This document shows, piece by piece, positions 1 to 10,911 of a stretch of DNA of 64,000 nucleotides. Positions within the stretch are counted from its first letter, which is position 1. The number at the start of each line of letters is the position of its first letter. The notes under the pieces were generated by a model. That model saw nothing but the letters and a program-made list of their open reading frames with translations. It was not told the DNA's origin and made no database searches. The stretch comes from Petunia secreta (lineage: Eukaryota > Streptophyta > Magnoliopsida > Solanales > Solanaceae), in contig JARKIP010000022.1 in the NCBI GenBank assembly GCA_029990175.1, forward strand, positions 21,612,001 to 21,676,000, written 5' to 3'. Both the position numbers and the translations under genes were made by a program.

Positions 1-752
1 ACTCAGTGCAATTTATGCTAGCCCTAATGTAAATAGACTTTTGTTACTTTAGAAAAGTCTGTGTGACATTTATGATTCTTATGAAGGCCCCTGGTTTTTA
101 GGAGGAGACTTTAGTGAAATTTTGTCTCAACAGGAAAAGTGGGGAGGAAGGCCCATAAATAGAAATAGGCAGTTGTTTTTTACTCAGTGTATTAATTATT
201 GTAATTTGTTAAACTTAGGTTTTAAGGGTTGTAAATTTACTTGGTCGAACCATAGGAGACATTGTCGAGGTTTAATTTTAGAAAGACTGGACCAGTGTAT
301 CACTAATGATACTTGGTTACAAAAATACCCTGATATCCCTATTACTCATCTACCTAAAATCCATTCTGACTATACCCCTCTTTTAGTTAATATTTTAAAG
401 AATATTCCCACCTCTCACAATAGACCCTTTAGACTAGAAAAATTTTGGTATATTCATCCAGAATTCCAATTGAAAGTTCAGGCTAGTTTGGAAAATCATA
501 CCATTGATTATGCTATTCCCCACTTCACTGAAGTTATGAAGGAATGGAGTCATCAAACCTTTGGAAATATTTTACCAAAATAAAAAAAGGTTGTTGGCTA
601 GGATAGGAGGGATTCAGAAATCACCTCATTATCCCACTAGTACATACCTTCAAACTTTAGAAAAAGTTTTAGGTAAAGAGTATAATAATATTTTGATTAT
701 GGAAGAGGATTATTGGAAAGCGCTCTCGTATAAATTGGCTAAACGATGGTGA
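1..752 (+). pseudogene. LINE-1 ORF2, endonuclease C-terminal part (degenerate)
   Basis: The GGDF-type strand motif of the L1 endonuclease is readable near 98-112, followed by an open stretch to 583 with the FTWSN and RLDQC signatures of plant L1 endonucleases. The usual SDH motif is altered to SDY near 380, which would remove a catalytic histidine. The frame shifts near 583, and 561-752 continues the linker towards RT. The enzyme normally nicks the target DNA that primes reverse transcription. The N-terminal catalytic residues lie outside the window. This copy is dead. Confidence 0.85.
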
Positions 753-2320
753 TGCTAACACAAAATTCTACCATACTAGCACCATTAATAGAAGGAGAGT
801 AAATAAAATTTATTTTTTTAAAGATGACAACAATGAATGGATTACTGATCATGATAAACTTCTACGTCATACTCTTGACTATTTTCATAATATTTTCACC
901 ACCGAACATACTTACACTAATATTAACAATCTTTCTACTACTAGCTTCCATAATATAGATTTATCTTCCCTTGATAGACCTCTCACTACCACTGAAATAA
1001 CAAAGACTATCTTTTCCTTTTATCCATATAAAGCTTCAGGACCATATGGGCTCCATCCTTTCTTTTATCAGAACAACTGGGATAAAGTAGGTTCTACAGT
1101 TACTAAATTTTTCCAAGACATATTTATGTCTCATTCCAAAATTCCACAATACTAACAGTTTAAAAAATTTTAGACCAATAGGTCTCTGCAACACAATATA
1201 TAAAATTATCACTAAAATAATTGTGCATCGTATGAGGTCTTTTTTAATCCAAACTCATTAGCCCCTACCAAACTAGTTTCCTCAAAGGTATGAGAACTTC
1301 TAATAATGCCATTATCATTCAGGAAATAATAAATTTCTTTCATAAATCCAAAAGTTCAAAATTCAAAATGATTCTTAAAATAGATCTTGAAAAAGCCTTT
1401 GACAGACTAGAATGGTCTTTTGCATATCCTACTCTCAGGTACTTTAAATTTCCTCCTAAAATCACAAAGCTGATAATGTCTTGTCTCACCACTAGTAATA
1501 TTGCAATCATGATCAATGGTACTCTAACACAATACTTCTTCCCCTCTAGAGGAATTAGACAAGGTGACCCCATGTCACCTTATATCTTTATCCTTGCTAT
1601 GGAAATGCTTTCAAATCTCATTAATCACTATGTAGATTATGCTCTACGGGACCCCCATTCAAATATACCCAAATGGACCTCCCCTGACTCATTTGTTTTA
1701 CGCAGATGACCTGGCTATTATGGTCCATGCAAATACTAAGTCAGCCAACTCACTACATCAATGACTGTCCTTGTTTTGTCAGTTGTCAGGCCAAAAAATT
1801 AAAATTAATAAGAGTAGACTCATATTCTCTGCTAAATGCCATCATACTCTAAAAGAGAGCATTACCTCAATCCTTAACTTCACTACATCCCAAAACTTTG
1901 GTAAATACTTAGGATTTCCCATCCTTAACAGAAAACCAAAAGCTTCAGATTTCCAATCTATTCTGGACAAGATGACTAGTCGTTTAGCCAGTTGGAAAAA
2001 AAATTTCCTTGCTCTACCTGGTCAAGTAACCGTAGTAAAAGCCACTTTAAATGTCATTCCCAACCATATCATGCAATATTACTTTTTGCCAAATAAGATT
2101 CATAATTTAATTGATAAAACTCAACGTGATTTTATTTGGGGCTCTACTTCTTCTCATAGGAAGATTCACTATATAAGTTGGGACACTTTGACAAAACCTA
2201 AAGAGCAAGGTGGTTTAGATATCAAACAGTCAAGGCATAAGAATCATGTACTCCTGGCTGCCTTGTCTTGGAGGATGTTCATGGAACCAAAATCCCCCTA
2301 GGCAACCTTGCTCCTTAAAA
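753..2320 (+). pseudogene. LINE-1 ORF2, reverse transcriptase (degenerate)
   Basis: Pieces of an L1 RT domain lie in several frames. A GPYGLHPFFYQ block is near 1040-1070, KIDLEKAFDRLEW near 1378-1415, and RQGDPMSPYIFILAMEM near 1557-1610. The catalytic FYADD box, near 1696-1712, is in a different frame from the block before it, so there is at least one frameshift. Thumb and connection sequence (FGKYLGFP, then SRLASWKKNFLALPGQVTVVK) runs to about 2300. Several in-frame stops, for example near 1155, show that it is inactive. The order and motifs match plant L1 ORF2. Confidence 0.93.
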
Positions 2321-3578
2321 AATATAAACTGCAGACTCGACCTTCACCCCCTTCTTTTATTTGGAAAAATATTCAAAAAGGGTGGGGTTTATGTCAATAA
2401 GGTTTTGGATGGACTCTAGGCAGGGGAGATACTGCAAAATTCTGGACAGATAAATGGATCCACACATTACCCCCCTAAGGTCTATTATTCAAGGACCCTT
2501 GACTCCTCAAGATACTAGTCTCACCGTGTCTCATTTATTACTCACTTCTACTTGGAATATTGATGCTCTTTCTTTTGAATTGCCACCTTATATCATTGAC
2601 AATATCCAATCTGCAGCCCTATGACAAGACCCTAATATGCAAAATACTCCTTATTGGGCCCTTAATGCAAATGGCCTATTTTTTACTCAATCCCTCTATC
2701 CTCTTCTTCTAAATCAGAATACTCAGAACATAGACTTTATGTGGATTTTGAAATTTCACACCCTACCAAAAATAAAGTTCCTCATGTGGCAAATCCAACA
2801 TAACAGGTTGCCTACAAAGGCATACCTTCACAAGCTAGGCATTCAGATATCTCTCGATTGTCATATTTGTCATTGTCCTGAATCCACTTACCATATCTTT
2901 ATAGAGTGCCCTATAGCCATCACTGCTTGGAATAATTTTGGAGCCTCAATAGCTTATTTAACACATACTCCACATTGGCTAAAAGACCTTTGGTCTTCTT
3001 TAACTTCCTCCCATACGTAGACTCATATGTTACCTATATCATGGGAAGACTTATTCCCCTTTATTATATGGCATCTGTGGTTAAACCGAAATCACAATAT
3101 TTTCAATAACACACTGCTTGTTTTATCCAAAAATTTAGTTACTATGGGAGCAATAGAATACAAACATACGACTGCAAAATATAAGCCATATCATCTCACA
3201 AAGACTATCACCTTCTCTTTGTATCCACCACCTCCTGCGACTTTAAAACTAAATATTGATGGATCTTAGAATGCCGAAGGAAAATATGGAGGATTGGGTG
3301 GTGTCTTTCGAGACACCAATGGAAATTGGACCTTTGGTTTTTGCTTATGCATTTATGGCCATTCCCATACTTATATGGAATTAATGGCCCTATATCTTGG
3401 ACTTCATCTTGCCAACCAACATCAGCTTGGGAAGATTGAAGTTGAGACAGATTCAATGGAGGTGCTCCACCTTCTAGAACATGATAATCTTGCTTATGCT
3501 AACATCATTCATGACTGCAGGTGCGCACTCAGGAGTTTGGGGAACCCAGTGGTGCGACATAGTTTTAGGGAAGCAAAC
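2321..3578 (+). pseudogene. LINE-1 ORF2, zinc-binding domain and start of RNase H (split)
   Basis: The stretch 2637-3020 carries a WxLKFHTLPKIKFLMWQ block and the CHICHCPESTYHIFIECP zinc ligands of the RVT-associated zinc-binding domain. A domain of RNase H type follows: LNIDGS near 3253-3270 (catalytic Asp, then a stop), GGVFRDTNG, the MELMALYLGL helix with catalytic Glu near 3375-3405, and VETDS near 3442-3456. It stops at REAN, where E1 is inserted. The missing end (KVAHLLSRQGL) is at 37583-37615. An RNase H domain after RT is characteristic of one branch of plant L1 elements. Confidence 0.9.
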
Positions 3579-5122
3579 TGTTACACCCCGTATGTCTAAA
3601 GTAACGTATATCATTTTAATGACATGTTAAGAATGATTTAAGTGATTTTAAAGTCATAATAATACCATATAAGATGTTTATACATTGAATATAAAGTTTG
3701 GGAAAAGTCGGATTTAAGTTGCGGAAAAACCGACTAAGGAATTGCCTTGTAGCAGAGCTTTTTCAGCAATTGATTATGTGTGTTATATGAGTTCTTTTGG
3801 GGACATATCATATATAAAGTTAAACATCTTGGAGTGTAGTTTCCAAAAGTTTTGATGGTTTGTTCATAAAATGTCTAGATAAGAAGATATGAGCATCAGA
3901 AGTCAGGCCAGAAAAAGGGATATAAGCGCAAAAGAGGACTAAAACTAAAATATTTCAAGTATAAAAGAGAAAATTCATCATTTTCTCGTCATTTCCAGAA
4001 AATTCATGATAGAAGAAGAGTGTTCTTATGTATTGAAGCCATTAATATGGTTGTGAGGGATGGACATCAATCTTAACTCGAAATTGAAGACAAGTTGCAT
4101 CAAAACGGTCTACATGATTAAATTAACGTTATGCTACCTTCAATTTCGTCTATATCTTGAGTTTTAGAATAACTTCATGGCTAAGGAAAGTGCTTAAATG
4201 TTGTATTATAGTTTTTTTAAGCTTTATAAGGTGTGGAATTCAAAGGAAACAAGGTTTAGAAGGAAGAAACATCAAAGGTATGTAAGGCTAAACCTTTCTT
4301 TTGGCAAGGCATGTATATTTTAGCTTTTGAAGTTTTTCTTAGTTCTAAACTTAGTGTTTCTTGTGAGAAACTTGTATGGTATCAAGGAAACCTTGTATAT
4401 ACTTAATCTGGTACTAAAATCCAAGGTGAAAGACGTCTGAATCAGCAAGACAAAACGTTTCAAAATCTGAAAAATCATTTTGATCTTTTCACAGTTGTTA
4501 ATATATTGATCATAACTCCTTGTACAAAATTGATATTTAGATGCTTTAAGAATCTCTAGAATCCTAAGACATATATCTAAAACGTTCATGAAGACCGGTC
4601 AGTCTATATCTTTGATCTACACTCTGAATATTAGGTCAAAATGCTGGAGAGTGGTGCTGTCCAGACATTCTATCTGCGAATTTATTATGTCATCCAGTCG
4701 TCTCATCTTGTTATCCGTTTAACATGTTTATGTTATCAGTTTATCTGGGTATCCATTTCCGTGTATAGTATAGTGCTGGTTCTATTTTTGTGGATCATCC
4801 AGTTTCAGGGGAAATTCTGCCGAAATTTTTATAGAAATTCAAAGAGTTGGACAAATTCTGAGTTCTAGGTTGTGTCTATAATTCTATCAAGAGTTTTCTT
4901 ATCATTCCTTTGAGTCCTATATCTATTGTTGCCACATGTGTTATGCCTCATACATCCTTATGTTAGCCTTGTCAGCTTTTTGTATTGCATAATTCTTATC
5001 AGTTAGGTCTATTCTTATTTTGTTTATCAGTTATATTCATGGTTAGCAGATTATCAGCAGGATTAGTGATGATCGATACTTAGTGTCGGTAATCCGTCGC
5101 GGCCCTAGGTTGGGTCGTGACA
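3579..5122 (+). repeat. E1 5' LTR (with an internal deletion)
   Basis: 1,544 bp from TGTTACACC to GTCGTGACA. It aligns with 15425-17425 plus 37053-37577, but lacks about 1 kb of that 3' LTR. The break lies at a CTTATG hexamer near 4975 that occurs at both ends of the missing segment in the 3' LTR, consistent with a deletion between short direct repeats. Confidence 0.92.
3960..3967 (+). promoter_or_regulatory. E1 5' LTR TATA box candidate
   Basis: TATAAAAG in the 5' LTR. The same octamer is at 15805-15812 in the 3' LTR and on the minus strand at 63187-63194 in E7, so it is conserved across the family. Confidence 0.6.
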
Positions 5123-5126
5123 AAAG

Positions 5127-5138
5127 TGGTATCAGAGC
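5127..5138 (+). other. E1 primer binding site (initiator Met tRNA)
   Basis: TGGTATCAGAGC lies four bases after the 5' LTR end. It is the standard plant complement of the 3' end of initiator methionine tRNA, the primer for minus-strand synthesis. Confidence 0.9.
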
Positions 5139-5289
5139 AGTTCAGTCCTAGGGTGTGTACAGGCCGTGTCTAGTAGAGTTTTGTTCAGGAGTATGTTGCG
5201 CGCCATACTTTTGAACAGGAGGCTACAAGGCACTTCAGGATAGTTGTCTTTATTTTTCTCTAGATCGTGCGATAGAACCATGATTATAG

Positions 5290-6600
5290 AATTCAGCCCT
5301 CTAACGGTAGTGTTTTCAGCAAATCGATGCGGCCGAAGAAACTAACACTGCCCAGAAGGGCAAGGCTAGTGCCGACCAGGATACTAGTAGAGTGCCACCT
5401 AAGGTGGATGAGAGTGAGGAGTCCAAACCTGAGGCTCCAACTGAGGCCTCACAGATCCCTTTAGTTTAGGGCGATATCAGAGGTACTGCAGCTGCCATAC
5501 CTCCAGCTCCTCAGCCTAATAGCCAGCGACAGGAAGTGAGGGATGCCATCAGATTATTGACCAGTGTTGTAGTTGCTCAGACTAGACAACATAGTGCAGA
5601 TGCCCAGGGAGATACTGGATCAAGGATCAGGGATTTTATCCGACTAAAGCTTCTAGTCTTTAATGGATCTCGTACAGGAGAGGACCCTCAGGATTTTTTA
5701 GAGAGGATAGTCAGGGGGTTGAGGGTCATGCACGTGTCAGATACAAAGTAAGTAGACTTAGCTGCATTTAGATTGTATGACCTAGCAGCAGGGTGGTATC
5801 AGATGTGGGAGCTACCAGAGGGCCAGATTCTACTCCGGCGACTTGGTAGGAATTCTCGGATACATTCTTTCATCCGTATATGCCTATAGAGACATAGAGA
5901 GAACGTGCCGATCAGTTCCTGAACTTGAGACAGGAAAGTTTGAGTGTAGAACAGTATAATTATCGCTTTAATTATTTAGAAAGGTTTGCCCCCACTATGG
6001 TAGCGAGTATGGAGGATAGAATTCATAGGTATGTAGTGGGACTTGGTCCACACATAGTGAACAAGTACCTGACGGTTGCTATGAAGTCAGGTATGAACAT
6101 ATCACACATTCAGACATTTGCTTTATCACTTGAGAAGAGGAAGTAGAAACAGAGAGCCGACAGGGATAGAGGGTTACATAAGAGGGAAAGATTGTTTGGT
6201 TCATTCGAAGAGACATCCGGAGCGAGTAGGCAGCAGAGTGTTAGACAGCTACCCGCTAATGTACCTCCACAGTCCTGTGGCCCGAGATCTGATAGACTTC
6301 CTCAGTCCAGAGCTAGTCAGACATCACAGACTTCAGGATTTTAGCATCGTGGTACTTCTGTGCAGGCCGGTCTTACATATTCCAGATGTCCAGATTGTGG
6401 TAGACGCCACTTGGGACCATGTAAGTTAGGAGTTGATGCATGTTATATTTCTCAAAAGGTAGGACATCTCATGAGAGATTTTCCGACTAGGAGTGGTAGT
6501 GGTGCAGCCAAGCCAGCTAGATCAGCAGTTGCTTCCTCAACACCAGCACGCCATCAGGGGCATGTTCTTCAGGATGGCACCTGCATAACTGAAAGAACTT
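5290..6600 (+). pseudogene. E1 gag (degenerate)
   Basis: Broken Ty3 gag. A Lys/Glu/Pro-rich N-terminal part begins near 5300. The capsid-like part appears at 5536-5751 (phrases such as FNGSRTGEDPQDFLERI) and 5925-6146 (SVEQYNYRFNYLERFAP), with stops or shifts between. A decayed CCHC zinc knuckle follows near 6435-6485, with GHLMRDFP. Just after it, near 6565-6600, sequence typical of the run-in to RT appears directly (MAPA and LKEQLKDLLDKG-like), so the protease region has been lost by deletion. Confidence 0.85.
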
Positions 6601-9264
6601 AAGGAGCAACTGAAGGATTTGTTAGATAAAGGCCTCATCAGACCCAGCATTTCCCTGTAAGGAGTCTCGGTATTACTTTTGAAAAAGAAAGATGGCTCTC
6701 TACGTATGTGCATAGATTATAGACAGCTAAATAAAGTCACAATCAAGAATAAATACCCTCTGCCCAAGATTGATGACTTGTTCGACCAGCGGCAGGGTGC
6801 CAAGTACTTTTCGAAGATAGATTTGCGATCAGGCTATCATCAGGTTAGAGTCAGAGAATGTGATATACCTAAGAATGCATTCAGTATTAGGTATGGCCAT
6901 TATGAGTTTTTGGTGATGTCGTTTGGACTCACTAATGCCCCTGCATTATTTATAAATTTGATGAATAGCGTATTCAGGCCTTACTTGAATTTATTTGTGA
7001 TTGTATTTATTGATGATATTCTTATCTATTCAAACTCTGAATCAGAGCATGCGGAGAATCTACACATAGTATTGGGTACTTTTCGAGACCAATAATTATA
7101 TGCTAAGTTTTCAAAGTGAAATTCTGCTTAAATTCAGTGGCATTTCTTGGCCACATAGTTTCAGCAGAAGGAATTAAAGTAGATGGCCAGGAGATTGAGG
7201 CTATGAAGAATTGGCCCAGACCTACGACGCCAACTGAAGTACGTAGTTCTCTGGGTTTGGCAGGTTATTTAAGAAGGTTCATAGAGGGTTTTCCTCCCTT
7301 GCAACTCCACTGACCAAATTGACATAGAAAGCAGCCAAATTTCAGTGGTCAGACTCTTGTGAGCACAGCTTCGAAGAACTATAGAACAGGTTGATAGCAG
7401 CTCTAGTACTTACACTTCCAAAAGGATCTGAGGGCTATGTCATTTACTGTCGAATTGGTCTTGATTGTGTATTGATGCAGCACGGAAAAGTTATTTATGC
7501 TTCAGACACCTGAGAAAGCACGAGCAGAACTACTCTACTCATGATTTAGAGCTTGCAGTAGTCATTCATGCATTGAAGATTTGGAGACATTATTTGTACG
7601 GTGTTCATGTTGGTATTTATACAAACCACAAGAGCCTCTAATATGTATTTAAGAAGAAGGAGCTAAAACTACGACAAAGGCGGTGGCTAGAGTTGCTGAA
7701 GGACTACGACGTGGACATTCTTTGTCATCCAGGTAAAGCGAATGTTGTAGTTGATTCCCTTAGGCATAAGTCCATGTGTATTTTATCTTACTTACAGCCA
7801 CAAAAAAAAAAAAAAAGAGTTAGCTCATGCACTCCACCAGTTGGCCAGCATGGGAGTCAGATTAATAGATTCAGAGGACGTAAGAGTTATAGTTCAGAAT
7901 GCAACTACTACTTGCCTAGTGACATAAGTAAAGCAGAGCCAGTATGAGGATCCAGTTCTAGTTCAATACAGGCAGATAGCCAGAAGAAAACCGAAATCAC
8001 CATACAGGGTTACTAGTGACAGGTTATCATGTATAAGATAGACTTTGTGTTCCCGATGTTGCAAATTTATGTGGACAGATTATGACAGAGGCATATTATT
8101 CCAGATACATGTTCATCCAGGTTCGACTAAGATGTACCATGATTTTAAGCAAATTTATTGTTGGGACGGAATGAAGCGTGACATAGCAGAGTTTGTGGCT
8201 CAGTGTCCTAACTGCCAGTAGGTTAAAGTAGAGCATCGAAAACCTAGTGGCTTGTTGCAGGAAATAGAGATTCAATCATGGAAATGGGAAGCAGTGAATA
8301 AGGACTTCATTACAGGCTTGCCGCGTACGCGGAGCAGGTATGACTCTATTTGGGTTATAGTTGGCAGGTTTACTAAATCAGCTCATTTTTTGCCTGTTAG
8401 AACTATATATACATCGGAGGATTATGCTAGACTTTATGTCAGAGGGATAGTGCGCCTACATGGTATTCCAGTATCTATTATTTCAGACAGGGGCGCACCA
8501 GATTACAGCTAATTTCTGGCGATCGTTCCAGACAGGTTTAGGGACATAGGTGAATCTGAGCACCACATTTCATCCCCAGACAGATCGACAGGCTGAACAG
8601 ACCATTCAGATGTTAAAATATATGCTTAGAGCCTGTGTAATAGATTTTGGAGGTAGCTGGAGTGGTCATCTACCGTTAATAGAGTTTGCATATAATAATA
8701 GCTATCATTCTAAAATACAGATGGCGCCATATGAAGCCTTGTATGGGCACAAATGCAGGTCTCCTATAGGATGGTTCGAGGTTGGCGAGTCTCAATTAAT
8801 AGGTCCAGATTTAATCCTACAAGCAGTTGATAAAGTCAAGTTGATCAGGGAAGGATTATTAGCAGCGCAGAGCAGACTGATGTCCTATACAGATTACCGA
8901 CGTCGAGATTTAGAATTTCAGATTGGCGATTGGGTATTCCTAAAAGTATCACATGTGAAAGGCATTATGATATTTGGAAAGAATGGCAAGCTTAGCGCTA
9001 GATTCATTGGTCTATATCAGGTTATCGGGCGAGTTGGGCGTGTTGCCTACAAATTAGACCTTCCAGCAGACCTTCAGGAAGTCCATCCAGTATTTCATGT
9101 TTCCATGCTCAAAAAAATATGTCGGAGATCCTTCTAGAGTTGTCCCAGTAGGTGATATTTAGATCTCAGAGCAGTTTGACTTATCAAGAGGTGCCAGTTA
9201 AAATTTAGATAGACAGATTCGTCGACTAAGGACGAAAGACATTCCTTTAGTTAAGATGCTATAG
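6601..9264 (+). pseudogene. E1 pol: RT, RNase H, integrase (degenerate)
   Basis: RT is the best preserved part (6679-7095), with FSKIDLRSGYHQ near 6820 and the FIDDILIYS catalytic box near 7005-7030. RNase H remnants lie at about 7310-7760 and end in the HPGKANVVVDSL block. The zinc-binding HHCC start of integrase is near 8110-8220. The catalytic core is at 8252-8512 and 8550-9137, with SIISDRG and FHPQTD motifs and a VFHVSML ending. Many frames and stops are needed to read it. The start of the chromodomain (near 9225-9264) is cut by E5 and resumes at 15264. Confidence 0.9.
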
Positions 9265-9998
9265 TGATGTAGGGGAAACTAGGCGGAAGCGATAAACTAT
9301 GATGCGGAAGCGATAATCATAAGCTAACAAGAAATAAGGGAAGGGGAAGAACAGAAATTAGAAGAAAAGAATGAATCAACTAAACACATAGATTGATTCA
9401 AAAGGGAGAAGAGACTTGAACCATTAAACGGGACTCACACTAGTGGTGATCCACCATGGATTCAATGTAAGAGATACATGAAGTCAACGCTTCAACAAGA
9501 AAGGCCAAGCCTATTCTATCTTCTCAATTTTATCTTCCGAAACTAGCTAAGGAATAAGACTAGCTATCTAGCTATTTATAGATGTTTTTAGACAATAAGT
9601 AAAAGGTCTAAAGTACCCACACTTAGGCTTAGGAATAAAAGACCACATAGGGTCAAAACAGTAAAAGCCTAATAAATCTGCGCGCTGGGAGGGGCGCCTG
9701 AAGCTGGGAGGGGCGCCTGGCTTGTGCTGAGTCTGGGCGGGGCGCCTGGGGCTAGGCGGGGCGCCTGGGGTAGGCGGGGCACCTGGGCTGGGGCCTAGGC
9801 AGGCGGGGCGCCTGTGCACCATTTAATCCTTAGGCAGTGAGCTTCCCAGGCGGGGCGCCTGGGCTAGGCGGGGCGCCTCAGCCTGGTTCTTCTGGAACGG
9901 CTTCAATTCATCTCCGGTGCTCTTGACCTCTCGTCCCTTGCATCCTCCAACCCCGGCTCTTGATGGTAAGTGCCTTAGGCTCGATTTGCCCTGCATCA
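9265..9998 (-). repeat. E5 3' LTR
   Basis: 734 bp. Read on the minus strand it begins TGATGCAGGG and ends CCCTACATCA, an imperfect terminal inverted repeat. A TATAAATA candidate on the minus strand is at 9573-9580. It carries eight GC-rich palindrome units (9685-9880), one more than the 5' LTR. Confidence 0.94.
9685..9880. repeat. Cluster of AGGCG-N3-CGCCT palindromes in E5 3' LTR
   Basis: Eight copies of a GC-rich unit, best written AGGCGGGGCGCCT, whose arms AGGCG and CGCCT are perfect inverted repeats around three bases. Some arms are altered (GAGGG or CACCT). Spacing is irregular. Surrounding DNA is AT-rich, so the cluster stands out in composition. Confidence 0.85.
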
Positions 9999-10013
9999 TC
10001 CTCCCCTTCTTGA
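9999..10013 (-). other. E5 polypurine tract
   Basis: On the minus strand this reads TCAAGAAGGGGAGGA, directly before the 3' LTR start TGATG. It is nearly the same tract as in E2, E3 and E6. Ty3 elements use it to prime plus-strand synthesis. Confidence 0.9.
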
Positions 10014-10049
10014 AAGGATTTCGTCCTCGAAATCAAACCATCAAGACCT

Positions 10050-10550
10050 ACATCCAAAGACGAGCACATCCAAAAGCTCCTACTACAAGAGTAGGTTAGT
10101 GCAAGTAGTGTGGAAAATACACTCTTATGGTATAGCCAAGCATCAATAACGATGATAAAGCATATGTTTCCGAAGAAAACAACAAGTACTTGGCCTCCCC
10201 AATGGGTACACTCAACAAATGATTCATCAAGGAGATCAATAGGATAGAGAATATGCAAGATCAAGCCATTAAAATTCCTATGATCCCTAAGCCCAATAAG
10301 AACACACCAAAACTTCCCACTACAAGAGTAGGAAAGTCCAACAAGAGTGAATACAAGTGATGTGAAAATAACACTTTTGTGGTAGAGCCAAGTATCAATG
10401 CTAATCAAAAGGCTTATGTCTCAGAAAGAAACAACAAGTTCTTGGCTCAACAACGACAAGTACTCACTACCATAACAAGCAAAGAGATCAATAAGATAAG
10501 GAACACGCAAGATTAAGCAACTAAGTTCCTTATGACCTCCAAGTTTATGG
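10050..10550 (-). repeat. Two-copy tandem duplication (~250 bp) at the E5 coding end
   Basis: The block around 10050-10300 is repeated, diverged, at about 10301-10550. Compare the ACTACAAGAGTAGG landmarks near 10080 and 10325 and the AACAACAAGT landmarks near 10170 and 10425. In the minus-strand frames both copies give similar peptides containing WLYHKS. The downstream frame ends in the conserved ISRTKSFQEGEDD peptide next to the purine tract. This looks like relic coding sequence between the main ORF and the 3' LTR. Confidence 0.75.
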
Positions 10551-10911
10551 TCATCACATCGAGCTTTGGCATGCTCAACACTCAAGGTGTGATCAACATA
10601 TGGGATGGAGTAAGCAACATAATTCAAACGACAACTAACATCGAATACTCCACTCCCCTTCTTGGAAACACTCTTACACACACCAAGAGTGTCCTCCTCA
10701 CCTCCAAATCCATCTCTAAGACAATCTCCCTCACTAGACAAACTCCAAAGGAAGGTCTCCAAAATCGGCCCTTCATCATTATAGTCCACACAATGAAGGC
10801 TAGGACTACTAGAAGATGGTTCAACACAACCAATATCAAGGCCATTCATCCCACCCTGAGTTCCAAACAATGGATCATCCTTAGAATCTATCTTTACATA
10901 CCATGGAGGTT

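Larger units (their letters stand above)
1..3578 (+). mobile_element. LINE-1: L1-type non-LTR retrotransposon, left part
   Basis: Remains of a plant L1-like element that begins left of the window. In order it shows the end of the apurinic-type endonuclease, reverse transcriptase, a zinc-binding RVT-associated domain and RNase H, all on the plus strand and broken by many stops and frameshifts. The RNase H domain is cut at 3578 by E1 and resumes at 37578, so this LINE is the oldest host layer of the nest. Its far 5' end and its own target duplication cannot be seen. Confidence 0.92.

Noticed and set aside
5127..5150. tRNA gene
   Set aside because: TGGTATCAGAGC and its repeats at 18151, 26209, 14530 and 60107 are primer binding sites next to LTRs; no cloverleaf is present.
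9568..9822. Minus-strand open frame rich in PGAPP/RRP
   Set aside because: It is the translation of the LTR palindrome cluster, spans LTR U3 sequence and lacks a start context or a relative; the same artefact occurs at 13691-13915 and 59456-59662.
9685..9880. Regularly repeated palindromes considered as a CRISPR-like array
   Set aside because: Spacers are unequal, units vary, the sequence is plant nuclear retrotransposon DNA, and copies sit in both LTRs of one element.
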